Counted from the stretch's first letter, positions 33,491 to 41,952 are shown. The stretch is 53,337 nt of DNA from Clostridia bacterium (GCA_017456905.1 JAFTIL010000014.1:1-53337), one strand, 5' to 3'. Made by a program: numbers and translations. Notes: generated by a model from the sequence alone, not told the origin.

Positions 33491-34827
33491 AGATCACCAT
33501 GATCCTGCCCGGTATGGGCAAAAAGAAGGGTGAAAAGTATCTTAAAACCTGGCTTATGGAGCCCCTCACCATGGCCGTGCTCAACACCCTCATTCCCGAC
33601 ACTTACGAGCGTGAGTTTTTCGACGATCGTATTGAACGCATCAATTACGAAACAGAGACGGATCTTGTGTTTATCACGGTGGAGACCTACACCGCCAAGC
33701 GCGCCTATCAGGTAGCTGCCGAGTTCAGGAAAAGAGGAAAAACGGTGGTTATGGGAGGCTATCACGTGACCCTTTGCCCCGATGAGGCCGAGCTGTACGC
33801 AGATGCCGTGATGGTGGGCAACGCCGAGCAGATCATCGGCAGTCTTTTGCAGGATTTCGAGAACGGAACCCTGCAAAAGCGCTATACAGGTAAGCCTTGT
33901 ATCGGCTATAAGCTGCCCGACAGAAGCATTTATGCAGATAAAATGAAGAAATATCTGCCCGTGTCTCTGGTGGAGACAGGACGCGGCTGTTATCACAACT
34001 GCGAATTCTGTTCCATTGCGGGATATTATCACTCCCATTACATACACAGGGACGTGGCCGATATCATAGACGAGATCAAGACCTGTAAGCACAAGGTGTT
34101 CTTTTTTGTGGACGACAGTATTTTTTCGGATAAGGCCTTTGCCCGAGAGCTGTTCGAGGCGCTGAAGCCCTTGAAGATCGTTTGGACTACCCAGGTCACC
34201 TTGGATATTGCCCGTGATGACGATATGCTCCGACTCATGAAGGAAAGCGGATGCGGCATGGTGCTCATCGGCTTTGAGTCCATCAACGCCGATAATCTGC
34301 GGCAGATGAACAAGGGATGGACCCAACGCTTGGGCGAGCAGGACGAGTTGATCCAAAAGATCCACAAGGTGGGTATCAGCATTTACGCCAGCTTTGTGTT
34401 CGGCTTTGACTCGGATAATGAGGAGACCTTTAAACACACCCTGGATTTCTGCCAAAAGCATCAATTCTTTACGGCAGCTTTCAATCACCTGCTGATCTTC
34501 CCCAGTACCAAGACCTATGAGTCCTTCAAGGCTGACGGCCGTCTGATCTCCGAGCAATGGTGGCTGGAGGACGGTTATACATTCGGAAAGGTCACCTTTC
34601 AGCCTAAGCAGTTGACTCCCGACGAGCTTCGCGCTTATTGTAAGTCCTATAAGAATGATTTTTACCGTTTCGGTTCTATTTTGAAGCGCGGCGGAACGCT
34701 TTTGAAGCGTACCCGCAGCTTTTGGATCAATTTGGCCTTCTGGGCCATCAACGTCATGTTCCATTATGAGGTGGATCGACGGGTGGGTATTCCCATCGGC
34801 GACAACTTAGAGGACGAGAAAAAATGA
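33487..34827 (+). CDS. B12-binding-domain radical SAM protein, cassette member 3
   Basis: A 446-residue third paralogue. The N-terminal domain contains LEPLTMAVLNTL-like LMEPLTMAVLNTLIPD and VVMGGYHVTLCPDEA (87-101). The cluster motif is CYHNCEFC (Cys168, Cys172, Cys175), followed by FFFVDDSIFSD, VLIGFESINADN and ASFVFGFDSDNEET. The sequence diverges most in the C-terminal 60 residues (NLAFWAINVMFHYEVDRR). Start ATG 33487 overlaps the previous stop; the stop overlaps the GNAT gene start by ATGA. Reaction unknown. Confidence 0.88.
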   Translation: MKITMILPGMGKKKGEKYLKTWLMEPLTMAVLNTLIPDTYEREFFDDRIERINYETETDLVFITVETYTAKRAYQVAAEFRKRGKTVVMGGYHVTLCPDEAELYADAVMVGNAEQIIGSLLQDFENGTLQKRYTGKPCIGYKLPDRSIYADKMKKYLPVSLVETGRGCYHNCEFCSIAGYYHSHYIHRDVADIIDEIKTCKHKVFFFVDDSIFSDKAFARELFEALKPLKIVWTTQVTLDIARDDDMLRLMKESGCGMVLIGFESINADNLRQMNKGWTQRLGEQDELIQKIHKVGISIYASFVFGFDSDNEETFKHTLDFCQKHQFFTAAFNHLLIFPSTKTYESFKADGRLISEQWWLEDGYTFGKVTFQPKQLTPDELRAYCKSYKNDFYRFGSILKRGGTLLKRTRSFWINLAFWAINVMFHYEVDRRVGIPIGDNLEDEKK

Positions 34828-35888
34828 GAGGAGACAAGTATCTGGCACGTCCCGAGGACGGACAAGCCATTCTGGATATTTTGGAAAGCTCGGCGTCTAA
34901 AGGCGGCATTGAGCTGTTATACACCCGCCGTCCCGATGCCTATGCTTCGTATATGAAGGAGTTTGGAGAAGCGAGAGTCTTTGTATCAAGACGGGGCGAT
35001 CGGTTAGCGGGCACCTGTGCTGAGCTTGTCCGTGACGTATATATTAACGGACAGCCTGCCAAGGCCGCCTATCTGTGCGGGCTGAAAAAACAGGTTGCAC
35101 CCGGGGAGCACGCGGGCTTTGGCCCCGATCTCTTCTTCGCCTTGCAGCGAGACGATATAGACTTCTATTATTGTTCTGTCGTTAAGGAAAACGGCGCCGC
35201 GCGGCATATGCTGGAGGGTAACCACCGCCTTCTGAGGGTAAGTCCCCTAGCGGATTTTCGCACCTATATGCTGAGCCCCAAAGTCAGGATCAAGGCGCCC
35301 GTGTACGATTATATCTTTCGTCAGGCAACGCCGGATGATCACGAGGCACTGTTGGCCTTCTACCGCGCCCAAGGACAGAATAAGGATCTGTTTCCCGTGA
35401 TCAGCGCCTTTGAAGACTTTCAAGGCTTGAGTATCAGAAACTTTTATCTCCTTCTTAGGGGAAAGGAGATCTTGGCGGCGGGGGCTCTCTGGCGGCAGAG
35501 CGACTACAAGCAATACGTGGTCAAGGCTTATCGCGGAGTTATGAAGGGTGCGCGTGCACTGAACCCCTTGCTGTCTCTCCTGGGCTATATCAAGCTCCCG
35601 CCTCGGGATGTGCCGTTGGATTTTCCCATGCTGTCCTTTTTCCTCTGCCGTGATGACGACGAGGCTGCCCAACGTGTGTTTTTGAAGGAGATGGTACGAG
35701 AGGTAAGAAAAACCGATGAAATGTTTGTCATAGGCTTGCCGAGAGAGCACGCCGTATCGCTTGTTTTGGATAAGGTGCCCAATCTTCATTTTGATACCAC
35801 CTTGTATGAGATCTCCTTCCCGTGGAGTCAACGCCCGAACAACAAAGTACGTGCCCATCATATTTTTCCCGAATGTGGGTTATTGTAA
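34824..35888 (+). CDS. Two-domain GNAT-like acyltransferase
   Basis: A 354-residue protein that reads as two GNAT-like halves. The first (about 1-150) has RVFVSRRGDRLAGTCAELVRD and a diverged acetyl-CoA site near KKQVAPGEHAGFG; the second (about 165-350) has FRQATPDDHEALLAFYR and FYLLLRGKEILAAGALWRQ (motifs shortened). Such proteins transfer acyl groups from CoA or from an aminoacyl donor. Its start overlaps the stop of radical SAM member 3, and a strong terminator follows, which makes it the last gene of the cassette. A role in acylating the cassette's product is an inference from coupling. Confidence 0.65.
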   Translation: MRGDKYLARPEDGQAILDILESSASKGGIELLYTRRPDAYASYMKEFGEARVFVSRRGDRLAGTCAELVRDVYINGQPAKAAYLCGLKKQVAPGEHAGFGPDLFFALQRDDIDFYYCSVVKENGAARHMLEGNHRLLRVSPLADFRTYMLSPKVRIKAPVYDYIFRQATPDDHEALLAFYRAQGQNKDLFPVISAFEDFQGLSIRNFYLLLRGKEILAAGALWRQSDYKQYVVKAYRGVMKGARALNPLLSLLGYIKLPPRDVPLDFPMLSFFLCRDDDEAAQRVFLKEMVREVRKTDEMFVIGLPREHAVSLVLDKVPNLHFDTTLYEISFPWSQRPNNKVRAHHIFPECGLL

Positions 35889-35892
35889 ATAC

Positions 35893-35946
35893 AAAAGGCT
35901 GTTTTTGGTCTGCACTGATTGCGTGCGCCGTAAAAACAGCCTTTTT
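35893..35946. terminator. Bidirectional terminator
   Basis: AAAAGGCTGTTTTT (35893-35906) pairs with AAAAACAGCCTTTTT (35932-35946). T-runs lie on both strands. It ends the radical SAM cassette on the plus strand and the hprK operon on the minus strand. Confidence 0.88.
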
Positions 35947-35959
35947 CGTATGTGTTGAT

Positions 35960-36964
35960 TTAGCACTTTATCCAGCGATCTGTTCTTCGAAGGATTACCA
36001 CGCCGGATACCCAAAGGGGAATGGGTGTGTGATTGATAAATACCTGCGCTGTGGTTGATCCCAGTAATGCCTCCGCGGCACGGGTTTCGGGTTTCAATGC
36101 TTTGAGCGGTAAGCCTGCGGCCGGCAGGTAGGTGCAGCGGTCGTGTTCTTTTGAAAGAGAGGGACGGGGAAGGCGCGGAGGAATGTCCACCACGACAGCC
36201 TCGGGCGACAGATATGAGGCATAGTCTGATAAAACAGAAGCGATATAATCGTAGACCCTTTCGAGCTTTGCGGTGGTGTGAGGCGGTATCTCAAAAAATG
36301 TCTTGCCACCCGCAGGGGAAAACCACGGCGCATGGATATGCTCACGGACGTAAAGAGTGGCTGTGAGCTGATGATGCATCTCCAAATGTAAAAGGGAGAG
36401 CTTGTCACTCAGCGCGGTTTGGTGTCGGAGCGCATGGGAGATAGCTTCTTCTTCGCTGATATGCGGATGCTCCGTCGGTAGAAAGGCGGAACCGCTTTCA
36501 GCCTCACGGAGGAGACAGCAACGGGGCGCATCCTTGCTTTGCGGCCATTGGACTGCCGCCATTTCGCAGAGCTGTGCCATGTTGCTTTCGAGCTCACAGG
36601 TCTGATGATAAAGGGTCGTCAAAAAAGATACCCTGAGACCGTCATAAAAGTAAACGCTCATATCGGGCGCATCTCGATGCAGGTCGACCAACAGAAGGGG
36701 AGGATCGTGGGGCAGGAGCAGTAAATGGCTGACACGCCCGTTCAGAGGATCGGGGCCGTGTTTTTCGGTTAACAGACCCTCGGATATCAGGTGCTCTGAA
36801 ATTCGGTCAGCGGTCATGCGGCTGACGTTCAACGCCTGAGCCAGCCGTGTGCGGGTCACGCTGCCTTCCTGCATGAGAAGGGTGAGAACACGCCGCCTGA
36901 GACGAGGATCGCCGTATTTACCTACTGACTCATGGGAAAACGTGGATGAAACTTTTAGGGGCAT
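35960..36964 (-). CDS. Winged-helix regulator with divergent ROK-like body
   Basis: A 334-residue protein. Residues about 20-75 form a MarR/ROK-type winged helix (RLRRRVLTLLMQEGSVTRTRLAQALNVSRM, here cited as GSVTRTRLAQALNVSR, then LISEGLLTE). The rest has the length and secondary structure of a ROK (NagC/XylR) sugar-sensing body, but I see neither the DxGxT phosphate loop nor the zinc motif CxCGxxGC, so sugar kinase-like binding may be lost. ATG 36964 follows GTGAGG by 5 bases; an in-frame ATG further upstream would overlap the PPTase gene. It is the last gene of the hprK operon and may be the regulator of this or the adjacent convergent cassette. Confidence 0.6.
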   Translation of the reverse strand: MPLKVSSTFSHESVGKYGDPRLRRRVLTLLMQEGSVTRTRLAQALNVSRMTADRISEHLISEGLLTEKHGPDPLNGRVSHLLLLPHDPPLLLVDLHRDAPDMSVYFYDGLRVSFLTTLYHQTCELESNMAQLCEMAAVQWPQSKDAPRCCLLREAESGSAFLPTEHPHISEEEAISHALRHQTALSDKLSLLHLEMHHQLTATLYVREHIHAPWFSPAGGKTFFEIPPHTTAKLERVYDYIASVLSDYASYLSPEAVVVDIPPRLPRPSLSKEHDRCTYLPAAGLPLKALKPETRAAEALLGSTTAQVFINHTPIPLWVSGVVILRRTDRWIKC

Positions 36965-36971
36965 ATAAACC

Positions 36972-37706
36972 TCACAGGGATTTTTGAAGATCAAGAGGGA
37001 GAGATGCGTTCCCTACGCAGGGTACGGGGCTGTTTTCGGGGACACAAAGAGACAGGGCGAAGCAAATATCCGTTTTAGGGGAGACTTGGATCATTGCGTG
37101 GTATAGTGTAAGCTCGTCCGGAACGCAAAGGCTGTCAAAGCCCAAGGGATAGCCTCGTCCGTCTTGCTTGGACAAGGCCTCCTTGCCTGTCCATAGGCGA
37201 GTGGCCTCTGTGGCTGTTTTATCACAGGGAAGGGATGCTAAGTAAGCTTGTTCACGAGACGTAAAAAATCTGGCGGTTAGCTTTTGGGCGCGTTCGGGGG
37301 CCATGACGGCTTCCGCATCTACGCCTACTCGTCCTTTTCCCGTCAAAAGGGCGCAGGCCACCAGACCCTCGGTGTGGGTCAGGTTGAAATCCATGGTTTG
37401 AAGCTTATGATCGGCTGTTTGGGCGTATGGACGGCCGTTCTCATCTCGATGCAGACGAATAGATGAAAGTGCCGAAGGGCAGATCTCCTTCAAGAGAGAA
37501 AGAAAACACGACAAGGCTGCAAGCCTTTGGAGCTTCACTCTCGACGGTGCCGCAGAGGAAGTGATGGACGAGAGATATGTCTGATTTTCGGGGCAGGAGG
37601 GCAAGGCCGCCGTCAGCTTGTTCTCCAACGCCTCTATAGATACGTTATCAAAAATGGGCTGTACCGAAAGATACAGCCCATGGTTATGCTCGAAATGATG
37701 AGTCAT
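36972..37706 (-). CDS. 4'-phosphopantetheinyl transferase (Sfp type)
   Basis: A 244-residue Sfp-type PPTase, which loads the phosphopantetheine arm onto carrier proteins. Motifs: FNLTHTEGLVACAL (107-120), VGVDAE (127-132, magnesium ligands Asp130 and Glu132), and WTGKEALSK (172-180). The long form (over 220 residues) is usual for polyketide or non-ribosomal peptide carrier proteins, although in some bacteria it also serves fatty acid synthesis. No carrier protein gene is in the window. Its ATG overlaps the hprK stop as TGATG. Confidence 0.88.
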   Translation of the reverse strand: MTHHFEHNHGLYLSVQPIFDNVSIEALENKLTAALPSCPENQTYLSSITSSAAPSRVKLQRLAALSCFLSLLKEICPSALSSIRLHRDENGRPYAQTADHKLQTMDFNLTHTEGLVACALLTGKGRVGVDAEAVMAPERAQKLTARFFTSREQAYLASLPCDKTATEATRLWTGKEALSKQDGRGYPLGFDSLCVPDELTLYHAMIQVSPKTDICFALSLCVPENSPVPCVGNASLPLDLQKSL

Positions 37707-38641
37707 CAGAATTCCGCTCCGATCTGACTCATGAGCTTCTTGTTAAATTCCTCGGCGGTGTTATAGCCCATCTTCTTCTGACGGTTATTCATGGCGGCGA
37801 TCTCCAGAATGATGGACAGGTTACGACCGGGTTTGACGGGGATAGTGATGGAGGGGATCTTGAGACCCAGGATCTCGGTGGTCTCTTCGTCCAGACCCAA
37901 ACGATCGTACATTTTTCCCTGTACCCAGTTTTCCAGATGAATGATGAGGTCGATCTTTTCGGTCATTTTAACCGCACCCATACCGAAGAGACGGCGCACG
38001 TCCACAATACCGATACCGCGTAGCTCAATGTAGTGGCGGATCAACTCGGGGGCAGAGCCTACCAGAGTCTTGGCAGAGACACGCTTGATGTCCACGGCAT
38101 CGTCAGCGATGAGACGGTGGCCGCGCTTAACAAGTTCAATGGCGGTTTCAGATTTACCCACGCCGCTGTCGCCAAGGATGAGGATACCTTCACCGTATAC
38201 CTCCACCAGTACGCCGTGACGGGTAATGCGAGGTGCCAGGTGAGTGTTCAGGGAAGCGATGAGAGCAGCCATGAAGGGAGAGGTATGCTCGTTGGTGCGC
38301 AGAACGGGGACGCCTGCTTTTTCAGCGGCTATGATCAGCTCTTCAAACACGGTTTGCCCCGTGGTGATAATAACACCGACGGGCTTAGCTTCCACAAAAT
38401 CCGTGATGCGCTTCAAACGCTCTTCATCCGAGAGCTCCGACAGGTAGTAATGCTCGGCATACCCTACAAGCTGCAGTCTGTCCTTTTCAAAGACGTCAAA
38501 GAAGCCTGCAAGAGCCAGACCGGGACGGTTAACCTCGGGGGTGGTGATCAAAATGTTTTCGTAATTGCCAGGGACACAGATCTCTTCGAGAGAAAATTCC
38601 TCGACCAGCTTTTTCAGGGGAATGGAGTATTTTTCGCTCAT
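37706..38641 (-). CDS. hprK: HPr kinase/phosphorylase
   Basis: A 311-residue HprK of standard length. It phosphorylates Ser46 of HPr in response to glycolytic state and thereby drives carbon catabolite repression. The Walker A loop is GDSGVGKS (157-164), His142 precedes it, and the HprK signature RGIGIVDVRRLFG lies near 209-221. The start at 38641 follows AAAGGAG. It overlaps the upstream membrane protein gene by ATGA and the PPTase gene by TGATG. No ptsH gene is nearby. Confidence 0.96.
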   Translation of the reverse strand: MSEKYSIPLKKLVEEFSLEEICVPGNYENILITTPEVNRPGLALAGFFDVFEKDRLQLVGYAEHYYLSELSDEERLKRITDFVEAKPVGVIITTGQTVFEELIIAAEKAGVPVLRTNEHTSPFMAALIASLNTHLAPRITRHGVLVEVYGEGILILGDSGVGKSETAIELVKRGHRLIADDAVDIKRVSAKTLVGSAPELIRHYIELRGIGIVDVRRLFGMGAVKMTEKIDLIIHLENWVQGKMYDRLGLDEETTEILGLKIPSITIPVKPGRNLSIILEIAAMNNRQKKMGYNTAEEFNKKLMSQIGAEF

Positions 38642-39192
38642 GAAAAGCTCCTTTCATCGGTTTCGTTTTTGCGAAGCTCGGCGCGGTCTATGACTCGTTT
38701 CTTGGCACCGAAATACTTACAGAGAGTCAGTACGATACCGTAAAGCACGGCATAGGCCAAAAAGACCAGAAGGAACAGGGAATAGGGCGTTTTTTCCACC
38801 AGGGTCACTTGGGTGATGGCTTGCCCGTTGTGAATATAGCCCGCCGTAAAGCGTACTGCTCCCGAAATGAAGCCCTGGAATTTAAAGAGCATGGCAAGGA
38901 GCAGGTGAGGAATGACGGCCGGCACAAAGGCAATGATGGTCTCGCTCAAAGAAAAATCGACCTCTCGATAACCCTCATAATAGCCTAAAAAGCCAAGAAG
39001 GGCAGGAACACCCAGCGAATAGATCACGATACGGATGATCGTGAGTGCGGGGTAGGGGATGAGGACGATGTGATCGAGGAGAAAAATGAACATCGCCTCC
39101 ACCAGCATCGTGAGCACACAGGCCCCCACAAGATATAGCAGATAAAGACCTGTGGAGACGAGGGTGGTTTTCATGCGAGATAACAAACGCAT
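38638..39192 (-). CDS. Membrane protein, unknown function
   Basis: A 184-residue protein with about four membrane helices (near 12-40, 50-72, 85-103 and 135-160) and a basic/acidic C-terminal tail (KRVIDRAELRKNETDER). I do not recognise the family. It lies 8 bases after the DUF1836 gene without a clear ribosome binding site, and its stop overlaps the hprK start, so it is in the middle of the operon. A link to hprK is contextual only. Confidence 0.7.
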   Translation of the reverse strand: MRLLSRMKTTLVSTGLYLLYLVGACVLTMLVEAMFIFLLDHIVLIPYPALTIIRIVIYSLGVPALLGFLGYYEGYREVDFSLSETIIAFVPAVIPHLLLAMLFKFQGFISGAVRFTAGYIHNGQAITQVTLVEKTPYSLFLLVFLAYAVLYGIVLTLCKYFGAKKRVIDRAELRKNETDERSFS

Positions 39193-39200
39193 AACGTCTA

Positions 39201-39785
39201 TCAGCGGCGGTTCATGAGGGCGGTAAGCATCTCATCGGAACGGCGCTTGATGAGGGCGGCGTAGTATGCAACGATGATAATCTCCAGTGCGTTGGCTAAA
39301 CGGTCGGCAGCGCCGGAAATGTTCTCCTGATAGCCTGCGATCTCCTCGCGGATGGTTTCCTTAATGGAGACCATAGAGCAAACATCCTGCTGCATGAGCT
39401 TGTCCAGAATGCGGCAGATATAATCGTAAAGCTGAGAATCGCGGATGATATCGTCGCTCGTATCGTCGAGCTTACCGTTGATGTAGTGGAGGAGCAGGGC
39501 GATCTTGTCCAACTGGATGCAGGAGCGGAGCATATTGATGATGAGAATGTGGGCCACCTGATCGATGTTGTACTTCTTCAGGCGGGCGTTCTCTACCCAG
39601 CCGCGCTTGGTCCAGTTCTGGAGGGTGGAACCGTCAATGCCGGATACCTCGCGGATCTGGGAAAGCATAACGCCTTCGCTGATAAAAAACACTTTGGACA
39701 GGAACTCCAGACCTGTCACGTTGCCCATCTCGCTCTTTTTCAGTCGAGTACCGGGAATCAGGGAGTCATTGATTTCAAGATTCAT
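39201..39785 (-). CDS. DUF1836 domain protein, probable regulator
   Basis: A 194-residue DUF1836 protein. The N-terminal half is a MerR-like helix-turn-helix region (ISEGVMLSQIREVSGIDGSTLQNW, cut here to SQIREVSGIDGSTLQNW, then KKYNIDQVAHILIINML), followed by a helical domain. The family is restricted to Firmicutes and thought to bind DNA. Its own promoter at 39829-39857 is a perfect sigma-A match, and GAGGT stands 7 bases before ATG 39785. It heads the operon of the membrane protein, hprK, PPTase and ROK-like genes. Confidence 0.8.
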   Translation of the reverse strand: MNLEINDSLIPGTRLKKSEMGNVTGLEFLSKVFFISEGVMLSQIREVSGIDGSTLQNWTKRGWVENARLKKYNIDQVAHILIINMLRSCIQLDKIALLLHYINGKLDDTSDDIIRDSQLYDYICRILDKLMQQDVCSMVSIKETIREEIAGYQENISGAADRLANALEIIIVAYYAALIKRRSDEMLTALMNRR

Positions 39786-39828
39786 AAATTTACCTCTTTA
39801 TTCATATATTTGCTTGTGGTATGGATTT

Positions 39829-39857
39829 ATTATATCGTACAATCAAACGATTGTCAA
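39829..39857 (-). promoter_or_regulatory. Consensus promoter of the DUF1836-hprK operon
   Basis: Minus strand: TTGACA (39852-39857), 17 bases, TATAAT (39829-39834). Confidence 0.9.
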
Positions 39858-39934
39858 GCACCTGTGAAAAATTTTTGCGAAACATTCACAAATTGTTTCA
39901 CCTCATGTTATATGAAGAAGGGAGGTTCGGGGAT

Positions 39935-40540
39935 ATGAACAAAAGGGCGCGTGCCTTTTATGGGGCGGTTGTTTGGATCCTGCTGATCGTTGTGGGGATA
40001 TCCTTCGGTGACGAATGGGAATGGCTTGCTGTCGTTCCTGCCGCCCTTTTGCATGAATTGGGTCATTACGTGGCGGCCGCCGTGTGCGGTGTTAAGATAA
40101 CGGGGGTGCGTGTGGGAATTTTGGGCGCCCGTATGAGGATGGAGGGCGTGCTTTCCTATGGCAAGGAGTTTGGGATCGCTTTGAGTGGGCCTGCCGTCAA
40201 CGCTCTTTGTGCCTTGGCCGTGTGTGGGTTTAGTAACGGGAGGGTGGACCATTCGCCGTTTCAATACTTTTTTTACGCCTCTGTAGGGTTGGGCCTTTTG
40301 AATCTTTTGCCGGTGGGTACGCTGGACGGCGGACGAATGCTGAGTGCTCTCCTGTCTTATTTCTTTTCCCCAGCGGTGGCAGCAACAGCTCTGAGGATCA
40401 CCACCACCCTCTGCCTTCTGGCTTTATGGCTTTTGGCGGGATATGCACTGCTTTGGGGCTCGCCCATTTTATCATCGTTTATCTTTGTTCTTGCCTTGAT
40501 GCTGCAGTACATCTCTCCGCAAACGGCGAAAAGGGAATAA
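39935..40540 (+). CDS. M50 site-2 protease (SpoIVFB-like)
   Basis: A 201-residue membrane metalloprotease. The zinc motif HELGH (His40, Glu41, His44) lies in a hydrophobic helix, and the second ligand motif is LLPVGTLDGGRM (Asp131). About five or six membrane segments; no PDZ or CBS domain. SpoIVFB, of similar architecture, cleaves pro-sigma-K during sporulation; other family members have other tasks. ATG 39935 follows GGGAGG by about 9 bases. It is divergent from DUF1836 and convergent with rpsR. Confidence 0.85.
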   Translation: MNKRARAFYGAVVWILLIVVGISFGDEWEWLAVVPAALLHELGHYVAAAVCGVKITGVRVGILGARMRMEGVLSYGKEFGIALSGPAVNALCALAVCGFSNGRVDHSPFQYFFYASVGLGLLNLLPVGTLDGGRMLSALLSYFFSPAVAATALRITTTLCLLALWLLAGYALLWGSPILSSFIFVLALMLQYISPQTAKRE

Positions 40541-40572
40541 AAAATACCGCCTGCCCTTTGGCAAGCGGTATT
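40541..40572. terminator. Terminator shared by rpsR operon and M50 gene
   Basis: AATACCGC(C)TGCC and GGCAAGCGGTATT form the stem. On the minus strand it ends in GGTATTTTTTATT, a good terminator for rpsR; on the plus strand it is weaker (TCGAGTTTT). Confidence 0.8.
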
Positions 40573-40582
40573 CGAGTTTTGA

Positions 40583-40840
40583 TCAATCGCAGATGAAGGG
40601 CAGAAGAGCTGCCTGGCGAGCACGCTTGATAGCGATGTTGACCTCTCTCTGGTGCTTAGCGCAAGCGCCGGAGATGCGGCGGGGCAGGATCTTGCCTCTC
40701 TCGCTGATGAACTTGGACAGCTTCTTGGTGTCCTTGTAATCAATGTAAGCGACCTTGTCTGCGCAGAAAATGCAGACCTTCTTTCTCTTGTTGCGCACGA
40801 AGGGGCGTGCGGGACGAGCGGTGTTCTCGGTTCTATCCAT
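40583..40840 (-). CDS. rpsR: Ribosomal protein S18
   Basis: An 85-residue S18 with the typical [29 protein letters not shown] and [14 protein letters not shown] segments (cited shortened). S18 binds S6 on the 30S platform. GGAGG lies 6 bases before ATG 40840. Third gene of the rpsF-ssb-rpsR operon, whose leader hairpin is expected to respond to the S6:S18 complex. Confidence 0.98.
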   Translation of the reverse strand: MDRTENTARPARPFVRNKRKKVCIFCADKVAYIDYKDTKKLSKFISERGKILPRRISGACAKHQREVNIAIKRARQAALLPFICD

Positions 40841-40923
40841 CTTAATCCTCCTGTCGTATATTTACGACTATTTCATAAAATTTTGTGTGCCTTAGCACAT
40901 TGTTTTGCCGATCCGATCAAAGA

Positions 40924-41382
40924 TCAGAAGGGCAGGTCGTCATCGGTCTTGATCTCCTCAAACTTGGGCGCGGATGCGGCGGGAGATGCGTAGGCCGGTG
41001 CGGCATAAACGTCACCTGCAGGAGCGGACATGGTGTCCTGAGCATTACGGCTCTCCACAAAGTTTGCCTCGTCGGCAACAATGTCGGTAGAGTAGCGCTT
41101 CTGACCCTGCTGGTCGATCCACTGACGGTTCTGGATGCTGCCGGTAATGCAGATCGCGGAGCCTTTGTGGAAGTACTTTGCGATAAACTCAGCGGTGCTT
41201 CTCCATGCGGTAACGCGGAAGAAATCAGCCTCGGGCTGACCCTGCTGGCTGTCGCGGGAAACGAAACGGCGATTCACGGCGATGGTGAAGGAGACCACGG
41301 CGATGCCGGTCTGGGTCTGCTTCAGCTCGGGGTCGGCGGTCATGCGACCTGCCAGGATGACCTTGTTCAGGTTAAGAGACAT
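40924..41382 (-). CDS. ssb: Single-stranded DNA-binding protein
   Basis: A 152-residue SSB: OB-fold in residues about 1-105 (LNKVILAGRMTADPEL, FRVTAWR), a short Ala/Pro-rich linker and the acidic tip DDDLPF that recruits partner proteins. Two adjacent ATG codons exist; the second, at 41382, has better spacing (6 bases) from AGGAGG than the first at 41385. It lies between rpsF and rpsR, the standard order in Firmicutes. Confidence 0.97.
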   Translation of the reverse strand: MSLNLNKVILAGRMTADPELKQTQTGIAVVSFTIAVNRRFVSRDSQQGQPEADFFRVTAWRSTAEFIAKYFHKGSAICITGSIQNRQWIDQQGQKRYSTDIVADEANFVESRNAQDTMSAPAGDVYAAPAYASPAASAPKFEEIKTDDDLPF

Positions 41383-41419
41383 CATGAACCTCCTGAAAGT
41401 TTATTTGGGACGAGTCGAA

Positions 41420-41824
41420 TCACTCTGCGTCAGCAGGAGCTTCGACGGGAGCCTCGACAGCTTCCTCGACGACGGGAGCTTCCTCAACGGGAGCCTCCTC
41501 GACAACAGGCGCCTTAGCGGTGGGCTCGAAATCGAGACGGATGAGAACGGAACGGAGAATGTGCTCGTCAATGTTGAAGAGACGCTCCAGCTCTGCGGGG
41601 AACTCGGGGGCAGCCTTGAAGGTAGCTACGACATAGTAGCCCTCGGGTCTGTCGTTGATGGGGTATGCAAGACGGCGCTTGCCCCACTCTGCAACCTCGA
41701 CAACGGTCTCAGCGTTGGCATTGATGATGCCGACGAACTTCTCAACCGAAGCCTTGGCAGCCTCTTCACCGTCAGCACAATCGACGATAAACAGGCTCTC
41801 GTAATAATTGTTGATCTTTTCCAT
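41420..41824 (-). CDS. rpsF: Ribosomal protein S6
   Basis: A 134-residue S6 with NNYYESLFIVD, WGKRRLAYPI and GYYVVATFKA motifs in residues 1-98. The C-terminal tail of about 35 residues is almost all Ala, Pro, Val and Glu (repeats of APVVEEAPVEEA type), longer than in Bacillus S6 (95 residues). GGGAGG precedes ATG 41824. First gene of the operon and the reader of the leader hairpin together with S18. Confidence 0.97.
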   Translation of the reverse strand: MEKINNYYESLFIVDCADGEEAAKASVEKFVGIINANAETVVEVAEWGKRRLAYPINDRPEGYYVVATFKAAPEFPAELERLFNIDEHILRSVLIRLDFEPTAKAPVVEEAPVEEAPVVEEAVEAPVEAPADAE

Positions 41825-41871
41825 GTTTGTTTACCTCCCTATGGACTATAAAAGACCGTGCATCTTGAAAA

Positions 41872-41904
41872 TTTTATGCACAGTAAGGAGACGGGTGCAT
41901 AAAA
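41872..41904 (-). ncRNA. S6:S18 ribosomal protein leader hairpin
   Basis: In the rpsF 5' leader the minus strand forms a perfect 10-base stem, TTTTATGCAC with GTGCATAAAA, whose 13-base loop opens with CCG. A hairpin presenting CCG is the known binding site of the S6:S18 complex in rpsF leaders. It lies about 50 bases before the rpsF start and about 15 after the predicted transcription start. Confidence 0.7.
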
Positions 41905-41923
41905 CTACCCGTACCGAAACAAT

Positions 41924-41952
41924 ATTCTACCATACTTTTTCTTGCTTGTCAA
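41924..41952 (-). promoter_or_regulatory. Promoter of the rpsF-ssb-rpsR operon
   Basis: Minus strand: TTGACA (41947-41952), 17 bases, TAGAAT (41924-41929). Confidence 0.87.
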
